The notes under the pieces: model-generated
Seen by the model: the letters and a program-made list of their open reading frames with translations, nothing else
Told to the model about the DNA's origin: nothing
The model's database searches: none
Assembly: GCA_002345675.1 (NCBI GenBank)
Contig: DDWL01000038.1
Span: 1-64,000, forward strand
Direction of reading: 5' to 3'
DNA length: 64,000 nucleotides
Origin: Bacteroidales bacterium UBA2287
GTDB taxonomy: Bacteria; Bacteroidota; Bacteroidia; Bacteroidales; Tenuifilaceae
Made by a program: the position numbers and the translations under genes
Part shown: piece by piece, positions 37,419 through 45,963 of the stretch
Numbering within the stretch: the first letter of the stretch is position 1
How the letters are laid out: each line of letters begins with the position of its first letter

Positions 37419-37503
37419 GGTTCTATTGGGAAATCTCTTATCGTCCCAATATTTCAAGTTATCCATTGTTTTAACTCCTAAATAATCAACCATTTTTTGT
37501 AAA

Positions 37504-37522
37504 TTCGTAAATTATACGAATC
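37504..37522. promoter_or_regulatory. operator-like palindrome before the di-heme lipoprotein gene
   Basis: ATTCGTA (37504-37510), AATTA, TACGAAT (37516-37522): a 7-bp inverted repeat ending 12 nt before the ATG at 37535. Its position would overlap the 5' leader or start region, fitting a repressor site; no regulator gene is adjacent. Confidence 0.4.
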
Positions 37523-37534
37523 AAAAAAAGGGTT

Positions 37535-39670
37535 ATGAAGGCTATCTCAACAAATTTAATAGTAGCAGCATTTTTATTAGTTACGCTACTATTCACTTTA
37601 AGTCAGTGTAATAGAATAAATAATGAAACGCTTAATGAATTAAAAAAGATTGGATTAGTTGGGAACGAAATTTCGGCCGAACAATTCTTTAAAGGAGTGG
37701 CACCAAAAAATTTTAAAAAAATATCGGGTGCCGAATACAAGCCTTCGTATAACGAGGATCCAGGAATACCTGCGCAGTGCTGGATAGAAACCAGTTACGG
37801 AACTCAAAATGCTTGCAAGTACTGCCATACCGATTATCTTTCGTCAATTAGCCACGGAAATGGCTACCCAATTGGCGAGGATCAAATTACGTACAGTTTT
37901 CCAACGGCCAACTTAAATAGAATTCTTTGGCAAAACGTAATTTACCCCGAAAAGTTAGAACAACGATTAAAAAAAGAGGCTATTGCTGTTCCTAATCTCG
38001 ATGACATTGAGTACGTTAGGGTTGATAATTGGCTGCCAATGTACAGTAAGGTTAGAGAGAACAGCTCTAACGAATGGCTTAACACTAAAACTAAAGACAA
38101 AGGTTTTATTCTGTTCCCAGCTCTTAATCCAAACCACCTCTTTCCATTCAACCAAAGCAATCCCACCGACAATGGAACACATGGCTACATTGATAATGAG
38201 GGTTTTGTTCGCTGCGAAAGAAATGAGTACACCGGTTGGCGAGCAGTTAACTTTTTCCCTTATGCCATTTTCACACCGTTAACTGGCAGTGTTAGCGGTA
38301 TATACTTAAGGCTTCCAAAAGTATTTACAACAGAAAATGGTGTTTTTTCAACTGAAATTTACAAAGCAAACCTCAGTATACTCGAAAAAAACATTAAAAA
38401 CCAAGCAGTTAGTCATAATTTCTATGTTGGCGATGCATCACGTATCGAAATAAACAAAGGGTTTTACCCCATAGGTACCGAGTTTGCTCATCCATTGCAC
38501 TATGTCGATTTAAGCGCCGATGGTCAGGTTGGTATCGATATCGATGGTGTTGTTGCGAACAGTTTAAGGCAATTCGAATTTCCAGGAACACGCTCAAAAC
38601 GTGTTAAGGAAATACGGTATATGTATAAGTGGAAAGAGGTTTCAATTAGCGATATATCGTTAGAAGAGGCTGAGCACGACGGGGAATCAACTGAATTTGA
38701 ATTTGAAAAATTCATTGGAAACGAAGGGCAAGGCTGGGTGGATAATGGATCTGGGTGGATTATTTCTGCATACATTGAAAATCGTTACGGCGAACTTCGC
38801 CCACAAACCACCGAGGAACTAGCCCAGTGCGTTGGCTGTCATGGAAAAGTTGGCAATACAGTCGATGCCATTTGGTCGTTTCAACGCAAACTTCCCGAAA
38901 TGGAAGGCTGGGCCGATATGAACTACGGAAAGTACAACTCCAAAACACCTAACCAAACAAAACTAAACGACTACCAAAATGCCCCTACGGGTATGGGCGA
39001 ACTTGGCTATTTCTTCTACTCTGTTGTTGGTGCCGACCTATATGGCGTTATGCCAACCGAAATTAGTAACGAACTTTACAATTATGCCAAAACCAATAAC
39101 CTCGAAACGAAGTTGATGCTTAAATACCCATTAAGCGAAATTCTTAACGACGAAATTCTTAAAAACATGTCAAAAGACAATCGTTTGCCACGCTTGTTGG
39201 AAAGACAAAAATTAATGCGACACTACAGCGAAAACAAAGCCTATTTGTATAAGAACAATGTTGATAACAGTTTGTATATAAAGGGCAATGTTTTTTATCC
39301 ATCGGTCGAGACAATGAAGGCGAATATTAGAGGTTACCGAAAAGTTGTACTCGATCAAAGCTTTAATTTAGGCAAAGATTTATTCGGAAGTATTGCCGAA
39401 AACGTGCCATTTACCTTCCGTTCCGATGGAACGGTTAAGGATGAGTACAATAAATTAATTGAAGTTGGGAATGTTATTTACAGCAGACCTTATAGTAATA
39501 AAGGGGTTGGAATTACCCCAACGGGAATTATAGTAGGCAATGCCATTGATGTTAAGGGTAATTACGTAGAAAACTACTCCAACGATGATGTTTTAAGTGG
39601 CAAGGTGAAATTCACAGGGACCCTCGATTTAATGTACAACCCTATTTTAAGCGGCATTGTAGTAAAATAG
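37535..39670 (+). CDS. di-heme cytochrome c-like lipoprotein
   Basis: 711 residues. Signal peptide with probable lipobox TLSQC (Cys25). Two c-type heme motifs are far apart: CKYCH at residues 94-98 and CVGCH at 432-436; possible distal Met or His ligands cannot be fixed. The rest is not a family I recognise. It is rich in aromatic residues and has a beta-rich centre with HYVDLSADGQVGIDIDG. Heme attachment places it in the periplasm, anchored by lipid to the inner or outer membrane. Likely an electron-transfer protein or heme enzyme. It precedes the nitrogen-heterocycle gene cluster in the same direction, but a separate promoter candidate lies between them, so a link is only suggested. A small palindrome lies just upstream of its start. 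Confidence 0.75.
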   Translation: MKAISTNLIVAAFLLVTLLFTLSQCNRINNETLNELKKIGLVGNEISAEQFFKGVAPKNFKKISGAEYKPSYNEDPGIPAQCWIETSYGTQNACKYCHTDYLSSISHGNGYPIGEDQITYSFPTANLNRILWQNVIYPEKLEQRLKKEAIAVPNLDDIEYVRVDNWLPMYSKVRENSSNEWLNTKTKDKGFILFPALNPNHLFPFNQSNPTDNGTHGYIDNEGFVRCERNEYTGWRAVNFFPYAIFTPLTGSVSGIYLRLPKVFTTENGVFSTEIYKANLSILEKNIKNQAVSHNFYVGDASRIEINKGFYPIGTEFAHPLHYVDLSADGQVGIDIDGVVANSLRQFEFPGTRSKRVKEIRYMYKWKEVSISDISLEEAEHDGESTEFEFEKFIGNEGQGWVDNGSGWIISAYIENRYGELRPQTTEELAQCVGCHGKVGNTVDAIWSFQRKLPEMEGWADMNYGKYNSKTPNQTKLNDYQNAPTGMGELGYFFYSVVGADLYGVMPTEISNELYNYAKTNNLETKLMLKYPLSEILNDEILKNMSKDNRLPRLLERQKLMRHYSENKAYLYKNNVDNSLYIKGNVFYPSVETMKANIRGYRKVVLDQSFNLGKDLFGSIAENVPFTFRSDGTVKDEYNKLIEVGNVIYSRPYSNKGVGITPTGIIVGNAIDVKGNYVENYSNDDVLSGKVKFTGTLDLMYNPILSGIVVK

Positions 39671-39675
39671 TTGTA

Positions 39676-39707
39676 TTGGTTTCTAGTAAAAAGCAACACC
39701 ATATTTG
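39676..39707 (+). promoter_or_regulatory. promoter candidate for the allH-fdrA-allG cluster
   Basis: TTG (39676-39678), 21 nt, CATATTTG (39700-39707), one mismatch to TAnnTTTG. The ATG at 39728 is 20 nt downstream. No terminator is visible between the preceding gene and this site. Confidence 0.5.
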
Positions 39708-39727
39708 TTTTTTCACTACAATTGGGT

Positions 39728-40570
39728 ATGAAAAGTACCCAATTGTTTTTTCCCGAAATTGCCATTGGCGACCAATTGCCCGTTGGCCATTTTACTATTC
39801 ATAGCCGTTTTAATAGGGTTGTTAACTTTATTAATTCGTCCAATCAAATAGTTTTTGTTACCAATGTTATTGAAAACCTTGCCTTTAATGGAGTTTTTAT
39901 TAAAAATGTCGATATATTACAAGTTGAATCGATTGCTATCGAAAATGATTCAATAATTATTAATAGCCAGCCTTTTGCACGAAGCGGCTTGGAAGTATAC
40001 AATTCGTTGTTCGAGTACAAAAATGTAGAATCATATAAGTTCGAAAACCGAATACTTAATCTAATTGAAACTCAACCCGAACTGTTCTCTGAAAAAAGTT
40101 TGGCTTTTCTTATCATTCCCGAAAGGGAAAAGTACTTTTCGTCGGGTTTCGATTTGCACTTTATGCTGAATTCAAAAAAGGGTGCTGAATTAATAGGAAA
40201 TGGCGATATTATTGGCGGAGTGAAAATTTTAAAGGGAACAGGATATGGCCTTACTCCAGCTGGCGACGATTTTATAGCAGGTATGCTTTGGGGCTTACAT
40301 TACCTTACCGAATGTTACGGTGTTGATTTAAGTAAATTACGAAACGAAATTTTCGATGCTTCGAAGGGTAAAAATGAATTAGTTAACTCATTCCTACTGC
40401 AAGCCAAACTGGGTCGATACTTCTATTCATTTAAAAATTTCTTATCTTTATCGGTTCACAACCTTAGTGGCTACGAGTCGCTAAAGGAACTTTTATCAAT
40501 AGGAGCCACATCGGGCGCCGACATGCTTTCGGGTTATATTTTTACAATAAAACATAAAGTTGGGCTATGA
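39728..40570 (+). CDS. allH: AllH-type (DUF2877) subunit of oxamate carbamoyltransferase-like enzyme
   Basis: 280 residues from the ATG at 39728; the frame is open to a TTG at 39671 but those 19 codons overlap the promoter and do not look conserved. DUF2877 signature: GGVKILKGTGYGLTPAGDDFIAGMLWGL and the C-terminal GATSGADMLSGYI. In E. coli the DUF2877 protein YlbF (AllH) works with FdrA (AllF) and YlbE (AllG) to convert oxalurate and phosphate to oxamate and carbamoyl phosphate. All three subunits are encoded here in a row; the stop overlaps the fdrA start by 4 nt (ATGA), indicating translational coupling. Cytoplasmic. The carbamoyl donor may not be oxalurate here, since the other genes of the allantoin pathway are absent. 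Confidence 0.82.
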   Translation: MKSTQLFFPEIAIGDQLPVGHFTIHSRFNRVVNFINSSNQIVFVTNVIENLAFNGVFIKNVDILQVESIAIENDSIIINSQPFARSGLEVYNSLFEYKNVESYKFENRILNLIETQPELFSEKSLAFLIIPEREKYFSSGFDLHFMLNSKKGAELIGNGDIIGGVKILKGTGYGLTPAGDDFIAGMLWGLHYLTECYGVDLSKLRNEIFDASKGKNELVNSFLLQAKLGRYFYSFKNFLSLSVHNLSGYESLKELLSIGATSGADMLSGYIFTIKHKVGL

Positions 40571-42120
40571 TAGTAAAAGGAATTTCAAAAAAAGGTGCAT
40601 ACTACGATTCGGTAACCCTTATGATTGTTTCGAAAGAGATTAATAAGATTGATGGTATTCTCGATTCGACAGTTGTTATGGGAACTATGGAGAATAAAGC
40701 CATAATGCAGTCGGCAGGTCTTTGGACACCTGAGTTTAATGCGCTAAGCGATACCGATTTGTTAATTTGCGTAAAAGCTGATAATAGTGAAGTTGCAGAT
40801 AATGCTATAAAAAGTGTCGATGGAATTTTAAAAGAACTCCGCAGTAAAAAGGACGAAGGTGTCAATTCGAAAACGGCACACAGCTTCGAGCAGGCCATTA
40901 GTCAACTCCCCAATGCAAACCTTTCGCTTATTTCGGTTGCCGGAAAGTATGCAGCTCGCGAAGCGAAAAAGGCTCTCGATAACGGCTTGCATGTAATGCT
41001 TTTCTCCGATAACGTTAGCATTGCCGACGAACTCGAACTTAAAAAACTTGCCAAGGAAAAGGGATTGCTCGTTATGGGCTCCGATTGTGGTACAGCTATA
41101 ATAAATGGCGTTCCTCTTGCTTTTGCAAATGTTGTTAACCAAGGAAATATTGGAATTGTTGCAGCATCGGGAACTGGATTACAAGAAATTAGCTGCATTA
41201 TTTCGAACATGGGTGCTGGCATTTCGCAGGCCATTGGCACAGGTGGGAGAGATGTAAAGCAGGAAATTGGTGGCATTATGTTCATCGAGTCGCTAAAGGC
41301 ATTGGCTTCCGACAGCAAAACCGAATGCATTGTGTTGGTTAGTAAACCTCCCCATCCCGATGTTCTAAAGAAAATTTCCGAAGAAATTAAAAGTATATCG
41401 AAGCCAGTTGTAGGTATTTTTATTGGCGGAAACCCCGAAATATTAAGTAATGTTGGCGCTATTCCTGCAAGTACACTCGAAGAAGCCGCAATTATTGCTG
41501 TGGCAAAAGCTCAAGGTAAAGATGTACAAGCTGCTCTTCAGCAAATAAATAGCAGAAAGTTAGAGATTGACAATAAAGCAAAAGAACTTTCGAAAATTGC
41601 CAAAGGCAAGTATTTACGTGGTCTTTTTAGCGGTGGAACTCTTTGCGACGAGGCTCAACTTGTTATGAAGGACATGATTGGTAATGTGTACAGCAATTCG
41701 CCATTAAGTCCCGATTTCAAGCTAAAAGACCTTTGGGTTAGTAACGAAAATACCATTTTAGACATGGGTGAGGACGAGTTTACCTCGGGCAGGCCGCATC
41801 CAATGATCGACTTTAGTCTTCGAAAAAAACGAATTGAGTCGGAAGCCGCCGACCCCAATGTTGCTGTAATTCTTCTCGATGTTGTTCTCGGCTATGGTTC
41901 GCACATGGATCCCGCTTCGGAACTCGTTCCTTCAATTCAAAAGGCAAAGGAAATATCACCTAAACTTATCATTATCTGCTCGGTTACTGGCACTATTGGC
42001 GATCCACAGAAAAGGGAACTTGTAATTGAAAAGTTGAAAAATGCTGGAGTAGAAGTTTTACCATCGAATGCTGCAGCGGCTCAGTTGGCAGGTCGAATTG
42101 TATCAATTATTAATCATTAG
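40567..42120 (+). CDS. fdrA: FdrA/AllF-type acyl-CoA-synthetase-like carbamoyltransferase subunit
   Basis: 517 residues, the usual length for FdrA. N-terminal ferredoxin-like region (1-110, MIVKGISKKGAYYDSVTLM), a CoA-binding/succinyl-CoA-ligase-like region (about 115-330, with GSDCGTAIINGVPLAFAN and VAASGTGLQEISC), and a second ligase-like domain (about 350-510, with FSGGTLCDEAQ, GRPHPMIDFSLR and VTGTIGDPQKRE). In E. coli FdrA is one of three subunits of the catabolic oxamate carbamoyltransferase; the ligase fold suits handling of a phosphorylated carbamoyl group. Starts inside allH (4-nt overlap) and is followed 24 nt later by allG. Stoichiometry and substrate are unproven here. Cytoplasmic. 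Confidence 0.88.
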   Translation: MIVKGISKKGAYYDSVTLMIVSKEINKIDGILDSTVVMGTMENKAIMQSAGLWTPEFNALSDTDLLICVKADNSEVADNAIKSVDGILKELRSKKDEGVNSKTAHSFEQAISQLPNANLSLISVAGKYAAREAKKALDNGLHVMLFSDNVSIADELELKKLAKEKGLLVMGSDCGTAIINGVPLAFANVVNQGNIGIVAASGTGLQEISCIISNMGAGISQAIGTGGRDVKQEIGGIMFIESLKALASDSKTECIVLVSKPPHPDVLKKISEEIKSISKPVVGIFIGGNPEILSNVGAIPASTLEEAAIIAVAKAQGKDVQAALQQINSRKLEIDNKAKELSKIAKGKYLRGLFSGGTLCDEAQLVMKDMIGNVYSNSPLSPDFKLKDLWVSNENTILDMGEDEFTSGRPHPMIDFSLRKKRIESEAADPNVAVILLDVVLGYGSHMDPASELVPSIQKAKEISPKLIIICSVTGTIGDPQKRELVIEKLKNAGVEVLPSNAAAAQLAGRIVSIINH

Positions 42121-42144
42121 TCTTTTTCGTAAATCGTTTATACA

Positions 42145-43548
42145 ATGGCTATCAATAGTATATTTAATAAGCCTTTAAGTGTTGTAAATACTGGCTTAAA
42201 GTCGTTTACTACAAGCATCGAAGCATCGGGTGCGTCGGTAGTTCAGGTAAACTGGAAACCACCCGTTGATGTTAGCGCAAAAGCTTCCGAAAAAATTGCT
42301 GCAAGCAAATTAAAAATTGAAGAAGCGAATAAGAAGGCTTTAGACATTATTTTGAGCGGAACTCCTTTTATTGTTGGAATGGACATTGCGCTTAATGTTA
42401 TTCCTGGAATGAAAAAGAATTTAATTCTTCACTCAGGACCCCCAATTACTTGGGATAGAATGTGCGGCCCAACCCGTGGAGCAATTATTGGCGCGTTAAT
42501 TTACGAAGGAATGGCCAGCACTCCTGAGGAAGCAGAGGCACTTGCATCGTCGGGTAAAATTGAGTATGCTCCTTGCCACGAGCATGCATCGGTAGGCCCA
42601 ATGGCCGGAATTACATCGGCTTCAATGCCCGTTTTTATTATTAAAAATGAAGCCTACGGAAACTTTGCCTACTGCACGCAAAACGAAGGTTTGGGTAAGG
42701 TTTTGCGCTATGGCGCATTTAACTCCGATGTTATTGCAAGGCTTAAGTGGATGGAGAAAGTTATGTACCCAATTCTTCGCGATGCCATTAAGCTACTTGG
42801 TAAGGTCGACATTAAAAACATAATAGCCCAAGCCCTTCACATGGGCGACGAGGTACACAACCGCAATAGAGCAGGAACATCGCTACTCTATCGCACAATG
42901 GCTCCGGCAATTGTTCAATCGGCACCAAGTAAAGAGGATGCTATTAAAGTGTTGAACTTTATTAATGGAAACGATCACTTTTTCCTAAATCTTTCGATGC
43001 CTGCGGCAAAATGCTGCCTCGATGCAGCACGAAATATACCTAACAGCAGCATTGCGGTTGTAATGGCTCGCAATGGAACCGACTTTGGCGTTCAGCTTGC
43101 CGGAACTGGCAATAAATGGTTTGTTGGCGAGGCTCTTGTTCCCGACGCACTTTTCTTTCCTGGCTTTACAAAAGATGATGCGAATCGCGACATTGGCGAT
43201 AGCGCAATAACCGAAACGCTTGGCCTTGGTGGCTTTGCCATTGCTTCGGCACCAGCAATTGTTCAGTTTGTAGGCGGAACTGCCAAGGATGCAGTGCAAT
43301 ACACAATGGACATGTACGAAATTACCGCTGGCGAAAACAATGTTTACCAAATTCCGTATCTAAACTTTAGGGGCACACCTACTGGAATCGATGTTCGTAA
43401 GGTAATTGAAAAGGGAATAACTCCATTTATCGACACAGGAGTTGCCCACAAGGAACCAGGCATAGGACAAGTTGGAGCAGGCGTGCTTAGTGCCCCAATG
43501 GATCCATTTAAAAAGGCTTTTGAGGGATTGGCGGAAGAATTGAAGTAG
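42145..43548 (+). CDS. allG: AllG-type (DUF1116) carbamoyltransferase subunit
   Basis: 467 residues, full length for DUF1116. Recognisable motifs: GMDIALNVIPGMKK, LHSGPPITWDRMCGPTRGAIIGAL, APCHEHASVGPMAGI, AQALHMGDEVHNRNRAGTSL and VMARNGTDFGVQLAGTG. The Cys-His-Glu-His cluster (PCHEH) and the Met-Cys-Gly-Pro motif are candidate active-site positions. In E. coli the DUF1116 protein YlbE (AllG) belongs to the oxamate carbamoyltransferase. It completes the three-subunit set in the order H-F-G. A short palindromic repeat, not a terminator, separates it from the cyclase-family gene downstream. Confidence 0.88.
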   Translation: MAINSIFNKPLSVVNTGLKSFTTSIEASGASVVQVNWKPPVDVSAKASEKIAASKLKIEEANKKALDIILSGTPFIVGMDIALNVIPGMKKNLILHSGPPITWDRMCGPTRGAIIGALIYEGMASTPEEAEALASSGKIEYAPCHEHASVGPMAGITSASMPVFIIKNEAYGNFAYCTQNEGLGKVLRYGAFNSDVIARLKWMEKVMYPILRDAIKLLGKVDIKNIIAQALHMGDEVHNRNRAGTSLLYRTMAPAIVQSAPSKEDAIKVLNFINGNDHFFLNLSMPAAKCCLDAARNIPNSSIAVVMARNGTDFGVQLAGTGNKWFVGEALVPDALFFPGFTKDDANRDIGDSAITETLGLGGFAIASAPAIVQFVGGTAKDAVQYTMDMYEITAGENNVYQIPYLNFRGTPTGIDVRKVIEKGITPFIDTGVAHKEPGIGQVGAGVLSAPMDPFKKAFEGLAEELK

Positions 43549-43555
43549 AAACGAG

Positions 43556-43608
43556 TAACCACTGAGCCACGGACCCCGATAGTTATCGGGGCACAGAGAA
43601 CCACAGAG
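43556..43608. repeat. TAACCAC...CACAGAG repeat with CCCGATAGTTATCGGG core
   Basis: Contains CCCCGATAGTTATCGGGG (43574-43591) between TAACCACTGAGCCAC and CACAGAGAACCACAGAG. A shorter relative of the 94-bp element at 44496; it sits inside the operon between allG and the cyclase gene. Confidence 0.7.
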
Positions 43609-43654
43609 TTTTTAAATAAAACGGAAAATCATTAACTAATAAAATAATAAAACT

Positions 43655-44473
43655 ATGAATCAGAACGAATTTTTTAAAATGATGAGCGAGGCTAAAATTT
43701 ACGATCTTACTCAGCCTCTTAGTATTCATACTCCACCATGGCCAAGTTATGTGCCTTTGCAAATTCAGTACTTTAAGCGTATTGCTGGTGCTCACATGGG
43801 GCAAGGTGCAAACGGACAAATTATTACTACCAGCCATCACGTTGGTACTCATATCGATGGCGAAATTCACTTTCACTCAAGTGGACGCTCAATTGGAAAT
43901 ACTCCTCTCGATTTTTGGTATGGTCCTGGCGTTGTTGTCGACATTTCCGACGAAGTTTCTGACTATAGCCTTTACTCTCCCGAAATGCTTATGCGTAAGG
44001 CCGAAATTAAAAAGGGCGATATTCTTATTATTAATACTGGTTACCACAGGTATGCTTGGGATCAACCTGAGTCTGACGAGGTTCGCTACTTTGTTAATCA
44101 CCCTGGCCCTAGCCCCGATTTTCACCAATGGGCATTGGATATGGAAATTAAATGGATTGGTGTTGACTGCGGAAGTGCCGATCATCCCATGAACACTATT
44201 ATTCGCGACTGGCATCCAAAGCGTTTCAAGGAGGCCGAGGCCAAAATGGTAAAAGAATACGGAAAAACTTGGGACGAACTGTTTCCACCTTCAACCTACT
44301 ATCAGGTTATGCACATTAAACTTTTCCCAAAAGGGTTAGTGCATGCCGAAAACATTGGTGGCGACATTGATAAGGTTAACAACAAGCGTGTTTGGGTTGG
44401 CCTGTTCCCATTAAAAGGCATTGAAATGGAATCGTCGATGTGCCGTGTAATTGCCATTGATGCAAATAAGTAA
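43655..44473 (+). CDS. cyclase-family metal-dependent hydrolase
   Basis: 272 residues of the cyclase/kynurenine-formamidase/isatin-hydrolase family. The metal-binding motif HxGTHxD is at His62-Gly-Thr-His66-Ile-Asp68, with His72 following. VDISDEVSDYSLYSPEML precedes the strand motif GDILIINTGYHRY, and VDCGSADHPMN near residue 170 is a second conserved stretch. Family members hydrolyse cyclic or N-acyl amides using a bound divalent metal. In this operon, beside a molybdenum hydroxylase and an amidase, ring opening of an oxidised heterocycle is the natural role (inference). No signal peptide. The flanking gaps (106 and 142 bp) each hold a palindromic repeat without a terminator. Confidence 0.85.
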   Translation: MNQNEFFKMMSEAKIYDLTQPLSIHTPPWPSYVPLQIQYFKRIAGAHMGQGANGQIITTSHHVGTHIDGEIHFHSSGRSIGNTPLDFWYGPGVVVDISDEVSDYSLYSPEMLMRKAEIKKGDILIINTGYHRYAWDQPESDEVRYFVNHPGPSPDFHQWALDMEIKWIGVDCGSADHPMNTIIRDWHPKRFKEAEAKMVKEYGKTWDELFPPSTYYQVMHIKLFPKGLVHAENIGGDIDKVNNKRVWVGLFPLKGIEMESSMCRVIAIDANK

Positions 44474-44495
44474 ATTGTAAGTATGAAACAAAAGA

Positions 44496-44589
44496 AACCA
44501 CAGAGACACCAACCCCGATAGTTATCGGGGCACACAGTTGCACAGAGATATACTCCGTGTTTCTCTGTGTGCTCCGTGTCTCTGTGGTT
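44496..44589. repeat. 94-bp inverted repeat with embedded CCCGATAGTTATCGGG
   Basis: Perfect 14-bp ends AACCACAGAGACAC (44496-44509) and GTGTCTCTGTGGTT (44576-44589). Next to the left end lies CCCCGATAGTTATCGGGG (44513-44530). It lies inside the operon. 'Accacagag...ctctgtggt' repeats of this kind are dispersed in many Bacteroidota genomes (from memory). Confidence 0.8.
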
Positions 44590-44615
44590 ATCTTTTATCA
44601 ATAAATTAAAATTTT

Positions 44616-45494
44616 ATGGCCATTCCCTACGAATTTGGTTACGTAAAGCCTACTTCACTGCAAGAGGCTATTGAACTAAAGGGTAAATTCCAAAAAGAAG
44701 CACGCGTTCTTGCTGGAGGAACCGATTTGGTTAATGAGATAAAAAAGGGGTTTCGCGTTCCTGAAATGATTATCGATGTTAAAGGCATTAGCGAGTTAAG
44801 CAAAATTGAAATAGTTAACGGACAGCTACTTATTGGGGCTTTAGTAACTTTTTCGGACATTCGCAAGTCGCAGGTTATAATCGATAATATGAATATTCTG
44901 TTCGAAGCGGCTGGAATGGTTGCATCGAACGGTGTTCGAAATAGGGCTACAATGATAGGCAATATTTGCTCTGCAGTAGCTTGCATGGATAGCGCAGCAC
45001 CTCTTTTAGTTCACGAAGCAACTGTTCACACAGCTAGTATGGATGGCAAAAGGGAGGTGAAAATTCAAAACTGGTTTGTCGACAATCGAAAAACTGCCAT
45101 TTTGGATAACGAACTGGTAACCCACGTTTCCATTCCTATTCCTACTGTTAAGTACGCTGGGGCTTACCAAAAAATGATGCGTTACTCGGGCGAAGATTTA
45201 TCACAGGCCAATGTTGGTGTATTGCTTTTTGCCAATGGCGATTGTCACGTTGCATTTGGTTCGGTTGGTCCAACACCCAAAAGATCTTTAAAGATTGAAA
45301 ATCTTTTAAAAAGTAAAGGAATTTCTGTTGCAACAATCGAGGAAGCAAAGGAAATGATTGAAACCGTAATTGCTCCAATTACCGATGTTAGAGCAACTAA
45401 AGAGTACCGCATGCATATGACAAAAGTAATGTTCGAACGTGCAATGCAAACTGCGATGGAACGTATTAAAATGCCTAAAATAATAACTAAATAA
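44616..45494 (+). CDS. molybdenum hydroxylase FAD-binding (medium) subunit
   Basis: 292 residues, the normal size of CoxM/XdhB-type subunits. The FAD-binding motif is VLAGGTDLVNEIKKGF near residue 30 and the second FAD motif is RNRATMIGNICSAVACMDSAAPLL near 110; the C-terminal CO-dehydrogenase flavoprotein domain is at about 175-290. Passes electrons from the iron-sulphur subunit to NAD or another acceptor. First of three subunit genes in the order FAD, 2Fe-2S, Mo (gaps 8 and 2 nt). Cytoplasmic. It follows the cyclase gene after a repeat element. Confidence 0.9.
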   Translation: MAIPYEFGYVKPTSLQEAIELKGKFQKEARVLAGGTDLVNEIKKGFRVPEMIIDVKGISELSKIEIVNGQLLIGALVTFSDIRKSQVIIDNMNILFEAAGMVASNGVRNRATMIGNICSAVACMDSAAPLLVHEATVHTASMDGKREVKIQNWFVDNRKTAILDNELVTHVSIPIPTVKYAGAYQKMMRYSGEDLSQANVGVLLFANGDCHVAFGSVGPTPKRSLKIENLLKSKGISVATIEEAKEMIETVIAPITDVRATKEYRMHMTKVMFERAMQTAMERIKMPKIITK

Positions 45495-45502
45495 GCAGCA
45501 AA

Positions 45503-45961
45503 ATGGGAAAGATTACCTTTAAACTTAACGGCGAAACCCGATCCATTCTTGTCGAACCAAACGAAGTTCTGCTTGAGGTGCTGCGCGATAAAATTGGCGT
45601 TAAAAGTCCAAAATGTGGTTGCGATAGCGGCGATTGTGGTGCATGTACGGTAATAATTAATGGAAAAACAGTGCGAAGCTGCTTAATTCTTGCAATCGAA
45701 GTTAACGGACAGGACATATTAACTCTTGAGGGAATTTCGAAACATGGCTTAAGTCCACTTCAAAAGGCGCTTCACGAGCGTAACGTTTTTCAGTGCGGTT
45801 ACTGCGCTCCAGGAATGATTCTTTCGGCCACAGAGCTAATGTTGAATATTCCACACCCTACCGAACATGACATTAAGGAAGCAATAGCCGGAAACCTTTG
45901 TCGATGCACAGGCTACACCCCTGTTATCGAGGCAATTATTGAAGTTACTAAAAAAGTTTAG
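45503..45961 (+). CDS. molybdenum hydroxylase 2Fe-2S (small) subunit
   Basis: 152 residues with both expected clusters: a plant-type 2Fe-2S site (CGCDSGDCGACTVIINGK) in the N-terminal half, and the four-helix C-terminal site with CGYCAPGMILSA and GNLCRCTGYTPVIEAI. All eight cysteines are present. Length and motifs are typical of XdhC/CoxS/NdhS-type subunits. Carries electrons from molybdopterin to FAD. Its start follows the FAD-subunit stop by 8 nt and its stop precedes the large-subunit start by 2 nt, so the three are one translational group. Confidence 0.93.
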   Translation: MGKITFKLNGETRSILVEPNEVLLEVLRDKIGVKSPKCGCDSGDCGACTVIINGKTVRSCLILAIEVNGQDILTLEGISKHGLSPLQKALHERNVFQCGYCAPGMILSATELMLNIPHPTEHDIKEAIAGNLCRCTGYTPVIEAIIEVTKKV

Positions 45962-45963
45962 CC

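Noticed and set aside
37414..37493. Minus-strand reading frame starting MVDYLGVKTMDNLKYWDD before the di-heme gene
   Set aside because: Only 26 codons long, it crosses one of the 14-bp inverted repeats and then stops; no family resemblance. Kept only as part of the unresolved repeat segment.
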